Part shown: positions 1 through 8,171 of the stretch, in pieces
Layout of the letters: each line of letters begins with the position of its first letter
Position numbering within the stretch: the stretch's first letter is position 1
NCBI RefSeq assembly: GCF_001854245.1
Contig: NZ_CP015381.1
Span: 1,513,501-1,577,500 of the forward strand
Direction: 5' to 3'
DNA from: Desulfococcus multivorans
Lineage (GTDB): Bacteria > Desulfobacterota > Desulfobacteria > Desulfobacterales > Desulfococcaceae
Length of the DNA: 64,000 nucleotides
Translations under genes and position numbers: made by a program
Notes under the pieces: model-generated
The model's input: the letters and a program-made list of their open reading frames with translations, nothing else
What the model was told of the DNA's origin: nothing
Database searches by the model: none

Positions 1-346
1 TCGCGATGTATCCGGTGGAGAAGACAATGGTGCCGCGTCGACCGAAAAAATCGGACAGCTCCTTTTCCAGCGCCAGATGGCCCGCCAGGGTGCCGTTGGC
101 CATTCGTGATCCGGTGGTCCCGGTCCCTGCTTCCCGGGTCGCTTGACAAGCGGCCTGGATGCACTCCTGGTTGAATGACAAACCCAGATAATTATTGGAC
201 CCGGCCAGAATGACCCGGCGACCGTTGATAACGGCCTCGGTGGCGGAAAGCACCTCATCCATCACGATATTGAAAAAAGTACCCCCGGTTTCGGACATCC
301 TCTGCCGTGTCTCGGCCAGCGGCTGAAACTTATCGAAAATTTTCAT
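1..346 (-). CDS. spt: Serine palmitoyltransferase-like alpha-oxoamine synthase (N-terminal part, cut by window edge)
   Basis: This PLP enzyme would condense an acyl thioester with serine (or another amino acid) to give 3-keto-sphinganine, the first step of sphingolipid synthesis, in the cytoplasm. Only the first ~115 residues are present. They contain GSNNYLGLS, GTGTTGSRMANGT and FSTGY, which are characteristic of the alpha-oxoamine synthase family (8-amino-7-oxononanoate synthase, 2-amino-3-ketobutyrate ligase, serine palmitoyltransferase). The PLP lysine lies outside the window. The start is the ATG at 346, 7 bases after the stop of a dedicated acyl carrier protein gene, so the pair is in one operon. 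The family cannot be resolved from the N-terminus alone; the serine palmitoyltransferase call rests on the neighbours (ACP, CerR-like reductase, acyl-AMP ligase, ceramide-synthase-like protein). Confidence 0.8.
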   Translation of the reverse strand, partial: MKIFDKFQPLAETRQRMSETGGTFFNIVMDEVLSATEAVINGRRVILAGSNNYLGLSFNQECIQAACQATREAGTGTTGSRMANGTLAGHLALEKELSDFFGRRGTIVFSTGYIA

Positions 347-353
347 TGGAAAT

Positions 354-605
354 TCATGTTCCGGGTTGAGAGAGTTTCTGAATCTGGTGCATCAGATCCT
401 GCACCGTGCGGACTTCCGGCAATATGCTGATGGGGATTGAGATATCGAAGCCGTCCTCCAGATCCTCGAGAAGCTTCATCACTTTCAATGAATCGAAACC
501 CAGGTCTACCGTCAGGTCGGTCTCCATTCCGGCCGTCACGCCTTCGGGGACCAGCGGCTTCAGAATTTCCATGATCCGTTCATATACCTTATCGTCTATT
601 TCCAT
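354..605 (-). CDS. Dedicated acyl carrier protein of the sphingolipid operon
   Basis: This 83-residue acyl carrier protein has the motif GFDSL, with Ser39 as the expected phosphopantetheine site. It probably carries the fatty acyl chain made by the adjacent acyl-AMP ligase and hands it to the serine-palmitoyltransferase-like enzyme. The reading frame stays open far upstream, but the ATG at 605 is chosen because it overlaps the stop of the upstream reductase gene as TGATG, a typical translational coupling arrangement, and because the ACP fold begins there. In Caulobacter an ACP (AcpR) sits in the same place and is needed for ceramide synthesis. Confidence 0.88.
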   Translation of the reverse strand: MEIDDKVYERIMEILKPLVPEGVTAGMETDLTVDLGFDSLKVMKLLEDLEDGFDISIPISILPEVRTVQDLMHQIQKLSQPGT

Positions 606-1693
606 CAATTTTTGAGCTTTCCTGTAGTGCCGACGCAATTGATCGACACTGTTTTCGTCCGGAGATGACTGCCGCCGTCTTTCGTCTGCGGAGATGATGG
701 TTTTAACCGCTCTTTCTCGAGGCGATGCCGGATAGCGGTGGATTCCCCGGCCATCAGCGTTCGGCGAAACCCTTCGGAGAGGCTGATTTTGGGCGCCCAT
801 CCGGTGTCGGCGTTCAATGGGCCGTTGTCGGCTATCCAGTCGAGGTGATACATCTCTCTGACCTTTCCCGGCGTCAGCATCGGCGCTCGTTTCAGAATAC
901 GAGATCCCGCAAGATTGAGAACCGCAGCCAGCATCAGGACGGGACTCGGGATCCTGAAACGGCGAATGGGCTGAACAGCAACGGTTTCCACGACATCGAC
1001 AATCTCCGGCCAGGAATAACCGCCCGTTCGGCCGTCGTGCAACTCATAGGCACGGTGGACGGCTGTTTTCCGCTCCAGAAGTCGGATCAGGGCGTCGGCC
1101 AGATCCGAGACGTAAAGCAGCGAGAGTCGCCTGTCGGCATATCCCATGACAGGGGCAATGCCCCGTTGCATCCATTCCAGAAGGGGGCGGATCTCACGGT
1201 CTCCAGGGCCGTAGACCGCCGGCGGCCGAACCACCGCCCACGGCATGCCGCCTGACAGAGTTGCCAGAATCGTCTCCCCTTTGCGTTTGCTTGCGGCGTA
1301 ATCCGAAAGGCCGGGTTCCCGTGCGGCAAGTGAGGAAACCAGCAAAAAGCGGGGTTGCGGATGTTGCTGGGCCGCCAAATGGACCAGTCGTGCCACGCCG
1401 TCTGCATTGACACGATCAAAATCGGCCGAAGTTCTTCCTCGAACGACGCCGGCGCAATGGATCACCGCCTCGACGCCGTCGACCAGCCGCCGGAGACTTT
1501 CCGCGTCTTCCAGATCGCCCGTTACCCAATCCACTGAAATACCATCGGTTGATTTATGGATCGACCGGGGTCGGATCAGGGCCCGGACACGCCACCCCTG
1601 GGCCGAAAGGCGTCGCGCTACGGCACCGCCGATAAAACCGGTCGCACCTGTGACGGCGATAGGTCGGGATGGGGATCTCAAAGCAACCCCCAT
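605..1693 (-). CDS. cerR: NAD-dependent epimerase/dehydratase family reductase, CerR-like
   Basis: This 362-residue protein is an extended short-chain dehydrogenase. The Rossmann motif TGATGFIGG lies at residues 15-23 and the catalytic YxxxK at Tyr132/Lys136. In Caulobacter a protein of this family (CerR) reduces the 3-keto group of the acylated sphingoid base, giving ceramide. By family alone it could be a nucleotide-sugar epimerase; its position between the acyl-AMP ligase (24-base gap) and the ACP (overlapping stop/start) argues for the lipid role. The last ~45 residues are polar and basic and look like a low-conservation tail. Confidence 0.78.
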   Translation of the reverse strand: MGVALRSPSRPIAVTGATGFIGGAVARRLSAQGWRVRALIRPRSIHKSTDGISVDWVTGDLEDAESLRRLVDGVEAVIHCAGVVRGRTSADFDRVNADGVARLVHLAAQQHPQPRFLLVSSLAAREPGLSDYAASKRKGETILATLSGGMPWAVVRPPAVYGPGDREIRPLLEWMQRGIAPVMGYADRRLSLLYVSDLADALIRLLERKTAVHRAYELHDGRTGGYSWPEIVDVVETVAVQPIRRFRIPSPVLMLAAVLNLAGSRILKRAPMLTPGKVREMYHLDWIADNGPLNADTGWAPKISLSEGFRRTLMAGESTAIRHRLEKERLKPSSPQTKDGGSHLRTKTVSINCVGTTGKLKN

Positions 1694-1717
1694 TCCGCCG
1701 CTACGTCGGCAGTCCTG

Positions 1718-3493
1718 CTAAACAGCCTGTCGTTGTCCGGGAGCGGCAGCGGCATGAGTGTTGCCTATGGACGACGATTGGGCGGCGATCTGTTCCAGGT
1801 AAACCTTTCGGGTGCCGTGACGGGACGGTTTTCCGGATGTCGTGCGGATCAGGGTGTTCCGAGGCACCAGTTCGATAACGCAGGCGATGCCCAACTCTTC
1901 ACGGATGATTCGATTCAAGCGTTCGGTCAGTTCCTGACGCCGGGCAGGGTCGGATTCCCGGCACTGAATCATCACGACGGCTTTTTCCTCGCCGGTCGCA
2001 GAGAGGCACGAGAAGGCCGAGGCGTCTCCCGTGCGGATTTCCGGCTGGCTCTCGGCCAGGTATTCGATATCCTGAGGCCAGATATTGCGGCCGTTGACAA
2101 TGATCAGATCTTTTGCGCGTCCCGTGATAAAGACGTCCTGTCCGACGCGGTAAGCAAGATCCCCCGTATTGAGCCACCCCTCGGGAGAGAGGACGTCGCG
2201 GGTGGCCTTGAGATCGCCGAAATAGCCCGACATGACGCTCGACCCCCGAACGTGCAGAACACCGCATCGCCGTTCGGGGAGCACCCGACCCGACGCATCC
2301 CGTATCTCGACTTCGTAGCCGGGAAGGGGGGCGCCGCAATTGACGAATGTGTTTGTCCGCACCGTTTTGTCGTCGGGCGGTGCCGGTGCGGCCTCCCGGC
2401 TTTTCGCAAGAAGATCGGCATTGACGTGATCCTGCCGGACCCCGGCGCCCAAGGCGCCGAAACAGACCGCAAGCGAGCATTCGGCCATACCGTAACAGGG
2501 TAGGAAGGCGCGGGGATCGAATCCGCTGGGTCTGAGTCGGTCGGCAAAACGGGTGAGTGACGCCGTTCGGATCAGTTCGGCGCCGACCCCGGCCACACGC
2601 CACGAGGCCAGGTTGTAGCCGCTTGCGTCGTCGTCCCGAAGACGCCGGGCGACCAGATCGTAACCGAACGGGGGACTGAAGGATATCGTCGCCCGGTTTT
2701 CGGACATGAGTTTGAGCCACAGGCGGGGCCGCATCGCGAAATCACGGGTGTTCAGGAAATCGACGGAAATCTGGCCGGCCATAGGCGCCAGCAACAGGCC
2801 CACCAGACCCATGTCGTGGAAATAGGGAAGCCACGATACGGCACGGTCTTCGGATCGGATCCTGATGCCGTACTTGAGAATGATCCGGAGGTTGTTCAGA
2901 ACCGTCTTCTGGGTGATCATCACCCCTCGGGGAAAACGCGTGCTGCCTGATGTATACTGCAGATACGCCAGTTCGTCCGGTCGCGAGGGCGTCGGATCGA
3001 GGCCCGATGCCGGAAGATCGTCGAAATCTCCGGGACTTCCGAAAAAGCGGATCTTTGATCGGGCGGCGGCCTCGGTCAAAAAGGGCATAAAATCGTCCGT
3101 GGCAACGGCGAACTCAGCCCGGCAGATCGACAGCAGCCGTTCGATCTGCCCCACGTAGGCGCTGCGGCCGTTCAACTGAATCTGGGCCGGCAGGGGAACC
3201 GGTGTCAGACCGGCATATTGACAGGCGAAGAAAAAGCGCACAACGTCCGGATGGGTATCCGCCACTATTGCAACACGCGCGCCTCGGGCCGCCCCCAGGG
3301 CGGTGAGCCGCCGAGCCAGGATACGCGAAGCCTCACGCAGGTCTGCATAGGTCAGCACCGATGACAGGCTGCCCCTTCCCGTAAAGAAGTTAAATCCGGT
3401 AGTTCCACTGGCAGCATAATCCAAGGCGTCCGTCAGTGTTGAAAAATCACCGCTTCGCAATGGTATGGTATTTTCTGTTGGCGTTGCCTCCAT
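1718..3493 (-). CDS. Fatty-acyl-AMP ligase (FAAL / acyl-ACP synthetase type)
   Basis: The enzyme adenylates a fatty acid with ATP and probably loads it on the ACP encoded two genes downstream. The 591-residue product has the P-loop YTSGSTRFPRG at residues 180-190, the adenylation core SWLPYFHDMGL, and the C-terminal motifs TGRAKDLIIVNGRN and TSGKPSR, where the lysine is the usual A10 catalytic residue. The opening (STLTDALDYAA) is typical of FAAL proteins. Start: the ATG at 3493 has GGGGAGAG about 12 bases upstream; an ATG at 3556 or a TTG at 3562 in the same frame would add 21 or 23 residues. It is first gene of the operon acyl-AMP ligase, reductase, ACP, serine palmitoyltransferase, with a good promoter at 3698-3726. 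It corresponds to AasR of the Caulobacter ceramide cluster. Confidence 0.87.
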   Translation of the reverse strand: MEATPTENTIPLRSGDFSTLTDALDYAASGTTGFNFFTGRGSLSSVLTYADLREASRILARRLTALGAARGARVAIVADTHPDVVRFFFACQYAGLTPVPLPAQIQLNGRSAYVGQIERLLSICRAEFAVATDDFMPFLTEAAARSKIRFFGSPGDFDDLPASGLDPTPSRPDELAYLQYTSGSTRFPRGVMITQKTVLNNLRIILKYGIRIRSEDRAVSWLPYFHDMGLVGLLLAPMAGQISVDFLNTRDFAMRPRLWLKLMSENRATISFSPPFGYDLVARRLRDDDASGYNLASWRVAGVGAELIRTASLTRFADRLRPSGFDPRAFLPCYGMAECSLAVCFGALGAGVRQDHVNADLLAKSREAAPAPPDDKTVRTNTFVNCGAPLPGYEVEIRDASGRVLPERRCGVLHVRGSSVMSGYFGDLKATRDVLSPEGWLNTGDLAYRVGQDVFITGRAKDLIIVNGRNIWPQDIEYLAESQPEIRTGDASAFSCLSATGEEKAVVMIQCRESDPARRQELTERLNRIIREELGIACVIELVPRNTLIRTTSGKPSRHGTRKVYLEQIAAQSSSIGNTHAAAAPGQRQAV

Positions 3494-3697
3494 AGCGCTT
3501 ATCGTCTCTCCCCAAAAATAGGTTCTGATTTCGGACGTCCGCTCCGTTCTTTTCATTCTCAATTACAGAGATGCCTGGATCCAATGATGAACTCGCCGGC
3601 CGGTCGTGTCGCGGTAAAGTAGGTGGAACGGCCGAAGTTGTGGTGACGGATCACGATTCCGAACGCCTTGCAACAACCAAGTTCATATAAACTTTTT

Positions 3698-3726
3698 TTT
3701 CTAACCAAAAATCAACATATTGTCAA
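3698..3726 (-). promoter_or_regulatory. Sigma70-type promoter of the sphingolipid operon
   Basis: On the minus strand a perfect TTGACA (3721-3726) is separated by exactly 17 bases from TAGAAA (3698-3703, four of six consensus bases). It points at the acyl-AMP ligase gene, leaving a leader of roughly 200 bases. The -35 box is only two bases from the arm of a 17-bp perfect inverted repeat (3729-3791), so the palindrome could influence initiation. Confidence 0.55.
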
Positions 3727-3728
3727 AC

Positions 3729-3791
3729 CTCAACTTTCGACTGTCTTGATGGTTACCGGAAAGATACGGCCTATGACAGTCGAAAGTTGAG
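3729..3791. repeat. Dispersed palindromic repeat, copy 1
   Basis: A perfect 17-bp inverted repeat (CTCAACTTTCGACTGTC at 3729-3745, complement at 3775-3791) encloses a 29-base spacer containing GATGGTTACCGGAAAGATACGG. Compared with the other copies, both arms carry the same change (GACTGTC for GACTTTC), a compensatory substitution that keeps the pairing. It lies in the gap between the nucleotidyltransferase and acyl-AMP ligase genes. The gap 3494-3919 holds only this element and the promoter; I see no gene. Confidence 0.9.
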
Positions 3792-3919
3792 ATAAAACGA
3801 ACTGTCCGTTGAAACAAAGCCAGATCGAACGTTCATATCTCGATTGATTAAATTTTAATGACAGTTCGTGAACACTCTAATACCAAAACAACTGTGAATC
3901 AAGGTGCTCGATGGAACGC

Positions 3920-4786
3920 CTATGGAGAAGGGGGATCGTCTGGGTGCCGCCCCGCTTCCATGTTGCGGGATACGATCGATTCGGCAATCCGCCAGTCCGA
4001 AACGGAATCAACGTCAATGGCGGCCTCGGGGTAAGGCATGACGACGGCACCCACTTTGAGGCCCATGACGCGGGATGCACGGCCCAGCGCTTCCGACAGC
4101 GTCAGGCGAGCGGTCAGGTATCGGAGCGTCGATATCCAGCCGAAGGCGTTGACGACCCTGAACGGGTTTTTACGAAGATTTTCCACACGTCGCCAGAAAT
4201 CGGCTGCGTTTCGTCCCCCGGGCGTCAAAAAGGCAAAGAGATTGCAGGAGCAGTATGCTGTTCCACCCAGCCGATAAGCGGTTCTTCGCGTTTCCGGATA
4301 GGCGGCGGTCACGTCGTCGCGCCTGGCCAACGCGGCCACGATGTCGCATCCGGTCCTTTGGGCTTCGGCACAGAAGTGGTCCACGATGAAAGCTTTCAGC
4401 AGGGCGTGGTCCGCAGTTGTCAAAAGGACGGGGGTGCCGGGGGACAGGGACTGCATGGCGTGGCATGCGCTCGTACTCGGTGTTGCCTTGTTTCCGATCC
4501 ATCGAATCCGACCCGATGCGATGCGGGCGGCGAGCTCGGAATTCCCGTCGACAATGTCCCGCCCAGGGCCGCAGAGAATCTGATTTCCGATGCTCTCGGC
4601 GGCCGACAGCGCATCGAGAACCCTGAGGACCATAGGCCTTTCGCCGACCGTGGCCAGGGCTTTGCAGGGGACGCCGGCTGCCGCTGCCACCGGATTGTCC
4701 GACTCCCTGTCCGCAGCCAGAACAATCGCCGTAAAAAGTGTCGGGGAAAGGTCCTCGGACCTACATTCCCTGCAGTTTTTTTTCAT
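3920..4786 (-). CDS. MobA-like nucleotidyltransferase domain protein
   Basis: This 288-residue protein begins its fold with TAIVLAADRESDNP and PCKALATVGERPM, the N-terminal nucleotide-binding pattern of the NTP_transf_3/MobA-like GT-A fold, followed by LLTTADHALL in the metal-binding region. It would transfer a nucleotide to a phosphorylated or hydroxylated acceptor, with the acceptor unknown. The start ATG at 4786 overlaps the end of the ceramide-synthase-like gene by 26 bases, so the two are co-transcribed. Its location inside a sphingolipid cluster suggests activation of a head group (for example a CDP-alcohol), but molybdopterin cofactor or sugar substrates cannot be excluded. The usual glycine-rich LAGGxG loop is altered to LAADRES. 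Confidence 0.72.
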   Translation of the reverse strand: MKKNCRECRSEDLSPTLFTAIVLAADRESDNPVAAAAGVPCKALATVGERPMVLRVLDALSAAESIGNQILCGPGRDIVDGNSELAARIASGRIRWIGNKATPSTSACHAMQSLSPGTPVLLTTADHALLKAFIVDHFCAEAQRTGCDIVAALARRDDVTAAYPETRRTAYRLGGTAYCSCNLFAFLTPGGRNAADFWRRVENLRKNPFRVVNAFGWISTLRYLTARLTLSEALGRASRVMGLKVGAVVMPYPEAAIDVDSVSDWRIAESIVSRNMEAGRHPDDPPSP

Positions 4787-5957
4787 AGATGCGATAGGTT
4801 TTATAGGGTGTTCCGCCAATGTTTTCGATAATACTCCGCATGCCGATGTTATCGTCGAGGATCCATGAGAGTTCGACCGTTTTGATGTCTTGGTCGAGGG
4901 CGGTCTTCTGGAGTTCTCCGATGAGCCGGTAGGCTGTCGCAGCCCCCAATAAGGTCCCTTGATAGCGTCGAACCACACCCATAAGGGGGATTCTCGCTGT
5001 TTTGGGATGACGTATCCTCAGACGCCACAGCAACTTTAACCAGCCGAAGGGTAGCAGCCGTCCGTCGAGATCGCGGATGGCCTCGTTCAGGTTGGGCAGC
5101 AGCACCATGAAGCCCGAGGGGGTTCCATCCACCTCGGCAATGCGGATGGAACGCGCTTCCACGAGCAGCTTCAGGACCTTTCCAAGGTGTTCGAATTCAC
5201 GTGGCGTAAACGGGACAAACCCCCAGTTGAGTGACCAGGCATCATTGAAAATACGCCGGATGATCTCCAGATCCTCGTTGAACGACGCGCTGCGAATCAT
5301 CCGGGTATGAATTCGTTTTCGGGTCCTGTGGATCATCGTCTCCATGGCGCGGGAATGCCTGAAATCGGCGCCGATAATATAGGCGAGAAGATCCTTGACG
5401 GCTCGGTACCCGCATTGTTCGATACGATGCCCGACATAGCGGCTGTCATGTCCCATCATCGCCATCGGCGGTGCATGGAAACCCGCCACCAGGGTGCCGC
5501 ATTCCTGGTTGACGGAGAGATTGAAAGGCCCTCGGACGTGAGTCATCCCCCGGGACTGCAGCCAGCCTTCGGCGGTATTCAGAAGGGCCTGGAAGGTTTC
5601 GAGGTTGTCTTCGGCCGCCGGCAGTCCGAAAAATCCGGTCCGATCGCCGTGGTGGTCGAGATGAAGCCTGTCGATCTGGGCGCTGATGCGTCCCACCGGT
5701 CGACCCCGCCGACACGCGAGCCAGAACCTGGCCTCGGCATGCTCGAAATATGGGTTTTCAGGGGAGAGAAGCATGTGCTGTTCAAACCGCAACGGCGGCA
5801 CCCAGAAGGGATCGGTGTGGTAGATCGACCATGGCAAACCCAGGAATGCGCGCCGTCCTTGTCGACTATCCACCGCCAGGATATCGGGAGCCCCGGAGAC
5901 CCCGTGACATTTGTCATAAGGCGTTTGTCCGTCAAGGGGGGGATGCTGGATGCGCAT
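4761..5957 (-). CDS. Bacterial ceramide synthase-like N-acyltransferase (bCerS/YghO-like)
   Basis: This 398-residue soluble protein matches, from memory, the family of the Caulobacter bacterial ceramide synthase and E. coli YghO, an N-acyltransferase with GNAT-like features. Recognisable blocks are DPFWVPPLRFEQ near the N-terminus, RISAQID, GPFNLSVNQECG in the middle and ELSWILDDN near the C-terminus. It would N-acylate the 3-keto-sphinganine or sphinganine amine. The ATG at 5957 is taken as start; an in-frame TTG at 5966 is possible, and neither has a strong ribosome site. It overlaps the downstream nucleotidyltransferase by 26 bases. Finding it beside serine palmitoyltransferase, ACP, CerR and acyl-AMP ligase genes is the strongest support. 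Confidence 0.75.
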   Translation of the reverse strand: MRIQHPPLDGQTPYDKCHGVSGAPDILAVDSRQGRRAFLGLPWSIYHTDPFWVPPLRFEQHMLLSPENPYFEHAEARFWLACRRGRPVGRISAQIDRLHLDHHGDRTGFFGLPAAEDNLETFQALLNTAEGWLQSRGMTHVRGPFNLSVNQECGTLVAGFHAPPMAMMGHDSRYVGHRIEQCGYRAVKDLLAYIIGADFRHSRAMETMIHRTRKRIHTRMIRSASFNEDLEIIRRIFNDAWSLNWGFVPFTPREFEHLGKVLKLLVEARSIRIAEVDGTPSGFMVLLPNLNEAIRDLDGRLLPFGWLKLLWRLRIRHPKTARIPLMGVVRRYQGTLLGAATAYRLIGELQKTALDQDIKTVELSWILDDNIGMRSIIENIGGTPYKTYRIYEKKLQGM

Positions 5958-6070
5958 GGTATTCAACCGACTGATTCAGGTTTTTGGATCGTTACATCGG
6001 GGTGCGAAGGGCGCTGCTATGATTCATTCCGTCTGTCCGAATCACGGCCGCAAACCCGACATGATATTCA

Positions 6071-6165
6071 CTCAACGTTCGACTTTCATAAGCTGGTGCC
6101 GGGAGGATACGGCCCGCGCCCCGCGCGGTTTCGTTCCGGTCACCATCATGAAAGTCGACAGTTGA
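6071..6165. repeat. Dispersed palindromic repeat, copy 2 (long form)
   Basis: The left arm is CTCAACGTTCGACTTTCAT (6071-6089) and the right arm ATGAAAGTCGACAGTTGA (6148-6165), paired except for two positions. The spacer has GGTGCCGGGAGGATACGGCC on the left and GGTCACCATCATG on the right, so it holds spacer sequence in both orientations. At 95 bp it is the longest copy. Confidence 0.88.
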
Positions 6166-6308
6166 AATATTCATATGCTTGTGACCGGATGACGATGAAC
6201 GGGTAGGCGTTATCAGCTGAAGAGACCGAATTTACAGGGCCTTCATATCGGAGATGTACGCCGGGGTCAATATAAAAAAATGCTTTTTGCGTTTTGTTAT
6301 GATGATAA

Positions 6309-6383
6309 CTCAACGTTCGACTTTCATAGGCCGTATCCTCCTGGCACCTCTTTCCGGTCATCGTCATGAAAGTCGACAGTTGA
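6309..6383. repeat. Dispersed palindromic repeat, copy 3 (inverted spacer)
   Basis: The arms CTCAACGTTCGACTTTCAT and ATGAAAGTCGACAGTTGA are the same as in copy 2, 240 bases away, including the GTTCG/CGACA mismatch. The spacer (GGCCGTATCCTCCTGGCACC followed by TCTTTCCGGTCATCGTC) runs in the opposite direction to that of the other copies. The shared arm variant suggests that copies 2 and 3 arose from one another. Confidence 0.88.
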
Positions 6384-6820
6384 ATGATAATCGGAAGGCG
6401 GTGTCGTCAGGGAAGAGCCTCCTGACCCCGGAGGTGGAGAAAAAACAATTGATCGGGACTCTGGAGAAGGTGCTCAATATTATGTTGATTGAATATCAAT
6501 GGGTTGGAAGCTGTTTCGGTTTTGGAAAATGGAATGAAAATTGTAAGTGTCGACAACAATGGCAACAAAAAAGCTTTTATTCAAATTTTATTTGGTATAT
6601 CACGTTGCTGCCGAAACATCGTATTGCGAATCAATGGTGATTTCGATTGAACCATGATGCTTCGGGATGCCGGGCGCATGCCGGCACGGTTGACGGAGCG
6701 GTGAACGAGCCGCGCGTCTTCCCTGCAAGGGGCCCGGCCGTCTCCCGCTGTCATCATCCCTGCGGTTCCGGTCGTTCATACCCGGTGCCGATTACAATGT
6801 AAGGAAGAAAATTCGACTTC

Positions 6821-7600
6821 ATGAAAGCGATCATTCTAAGCGCAGGACAAGGGAAACGCCTGCTGCCGCTGACAACCGATCTTCCCAAATGTCTGCTGTC
6901 GGTTCGGGGAAAAACGTTGATCGAGTGGCAGATTCATGAATTGCAGAAATGCGGGGTCCGGAGGATCCGGGTCGTAACGGGATATTGTGCGGAGCTTGTG
7001 GATCAACTGCTCCGTGAGCGGTATGCCTCGGAGGAGATCTCCACCATATACAACGATGCCTACGCCACCACGGACAACCTCGTCAGTTGCTGGACGGCAT
7101 GTGGGGAGATGAACGAAGATTTCATCATCCTGAACGGTGATACGATTTTCGAGGCCGCCGTGCTGAACCGACTGCTCGAATCGCCGGACCGTCCGGTAAC
7201 CGTGGCCGTGAACCACAAAGGCGTCTATGACGCCGATGACATGAAGGTGATGCTCGAGGGTGAACGGTTGGTCAGAATTGGAAAAGATCTTCAGCGTGAA
7301 AAGGTTCATGCGGAATCCATCGGCATGATTTTGTTCCGGGGAAAGGGCCCCGCGCTTTTCCGGAGATCCCTCCAAAAGGCCTTTGAAGAACCGTCCGCCG
7401 GAAAAAAATGGTACCTGTCCGTCATCGATGAAATGGCCCGGCAGATGCCGGTATGGACATGTGCCGTCAATGGGTTGCAGTGGTGCGAGGTCGATTATCG
7501 GGCGGATATCGAACATGCGGTCCGCGTTGTTGGCGCCTGCGGCGATCACGATGATGCATCCGGCGCTGTTTGCCGGCTTGTCAAGGCAGTCCCGTTTTAA
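6821..7600 (+). CDS. Phosphocholine cytidylyltransferase-like nucleotidyltransferase (LicC type)
   Basis: This 259-residue enzyme has the sugar/choline-phosphate nucleotidyltransferase signature GQGKRLLPLTTDLPKCLL at residues 9-26, followed by NDAYATTDNL and the metal-binding ILNGDT. The pattern NDAYATTDNLVS is typical of the LicC-like phosphocholine cytidylyltransferase group, which also includes inositol-phosphate and ethanolamine-phosphate enzymes. It probably makes an NDP-activated small alcohol or sugar. AGGAAG lies about 14 bases before the ATG. Similar genes accompany sphingolipid clusters in other bacteria, so it may activate a ceramide head group; a role in decorating LPS with phosphocholine is the alternative. 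Confidence 0.75.
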   Translation: MKAIILSAGQGKRLLPLTTDLPKCLLSVRGKTLIEWQIHELQKCGVRRIRVVTGYCAELVDQLLRERYASEEISTIYNDAYATTDNLVSCWTACGEMNEDFIILNGDTIFEAAVLNRLLESPDRPVTVAVNHKGVYDADDMKVMLEGERLVRIGKDLQREKVHAESIGMILFRGKGPALFRRSLQKAFEEPSAGKKWYLSVIDEMARQMPVWTCAVNGLQWCEVDYRADIEHAVRVVGACGDHDDASGAVCRLVKAVPF

Positions 7601-7834
7601 TGCCCATGGTCTCGATGCCGTCCCTGGGGACCGGCCTCTGGAAGAGTCCTTTCCCGAACCTGCCTTAAGGGCGAGCGGTGATATGCCCGGGACCTGTCGT
7701 TTTGCAGTGCTTGGGGTGAATGACGGCGCCCGGGTTCGATTTCGGGAAGGCAATGAACCGGCATGGCGTACAAGCGGTTTTATGAAGCGACGTTCACCGC
7801 ATGCAGGTATCGACACCATAGGCTGCAATACCAT

Positions 7835-8140
7835 ATGGATCTGATATTTTTTCCGGATTTTTTTATTATCGGGGCGCCCAGGTGCGGCACGACATCTTTG
7901 AGCCGTTATCTTTCAAAGCACCCGGACATCTGTTTCTCCCGGCCGAAAGAGCCCCACTATTTTTCGACGGTTTCTCAGCCTCTCACGACATCCCATCTTC
8001 AACGCCACTACCTGGAGCGGTTCTTTTCCCACCATCACGCGGGTAACGCCGCCGTGGGGGAAGTTTTATGAGAAACCTTTGCCGATGACACGGCACGCCT
8101 CGGAAGGCTCATCGGGCGCGATCTGAGTCATTGGCGATAG
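7835..8140 (+). pseudogene. Sulfotransferase remnant with internal deletion
   Basis: The first ~70 codons encode the N-terminus of a sulfotransferase: FFIIGAPRCGTTSLSRYL is the PAPS 5'-phosphosulfate loop, followed by HPDICFSRPKEPHYF. The frame stops at a TGA at 8069-8071 after AAVGEVL. Directly after it, in the same frame, comes ETFADDTARLGRLIGRDLSHW, which is the usual extreme C-terminus of these enzymes, ending at the TAG at 8138. Family members have about 270-300 residues, so about 180 middle residues, including the 3'-phosphate binding block, are missing. The gene is therefore a deleted, non-functional copy. It could once have sulfated a lipid or glycan. The preceding 234 bases (7601-7834) show no convincing gene. 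Confidence 0.82.
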
Positions 8141-8171
8141 ACGATTTTTTTTGAACTTCGGAGAAAAAAAT

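Larger units (their letters stand above)
5958..6820. other. 863-base gene-free stretch with two palindromic repeats
   Basis: No reading frame here has coding character. A 128-codon open frame at 6254-6640 runs through a repeat copy, has no ribosome site and gives a low-complexity product. The stretch contains repeat copies at 6071-6165 and 6309-6383 and an AT-rich part from about 6420 to 6650. It separates the minus-strand ceramide genes from the plus-strand tailoring genes and should hold promoters for both, but I could not pick one with confidence. Confidence 0.6.

Noticed and set aside
605..1693. UDP-sugar epimerase of the LPS pathway
   Set aside because: The fold would allow it, but the gene is locked between the acyl-AMP ligase and ACP of the lipid operon, as CerR is in Caulobacter.
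6254..6640. Open frame of 128 codons in the repeat-rich gap
   Set aside because: It reads through repeat copy 3, has no ribosome site, and its product has no recognisable pattern.
8069..8071. In-frame TGA of the sulfotransferase remnant as a selenocysteine codon
   Set aside because: The two flanking parts together are far too short for a sulfotransferase, and I see no hairpin suited to a SECIS just after the TGA. Deletion explains the pattern better.
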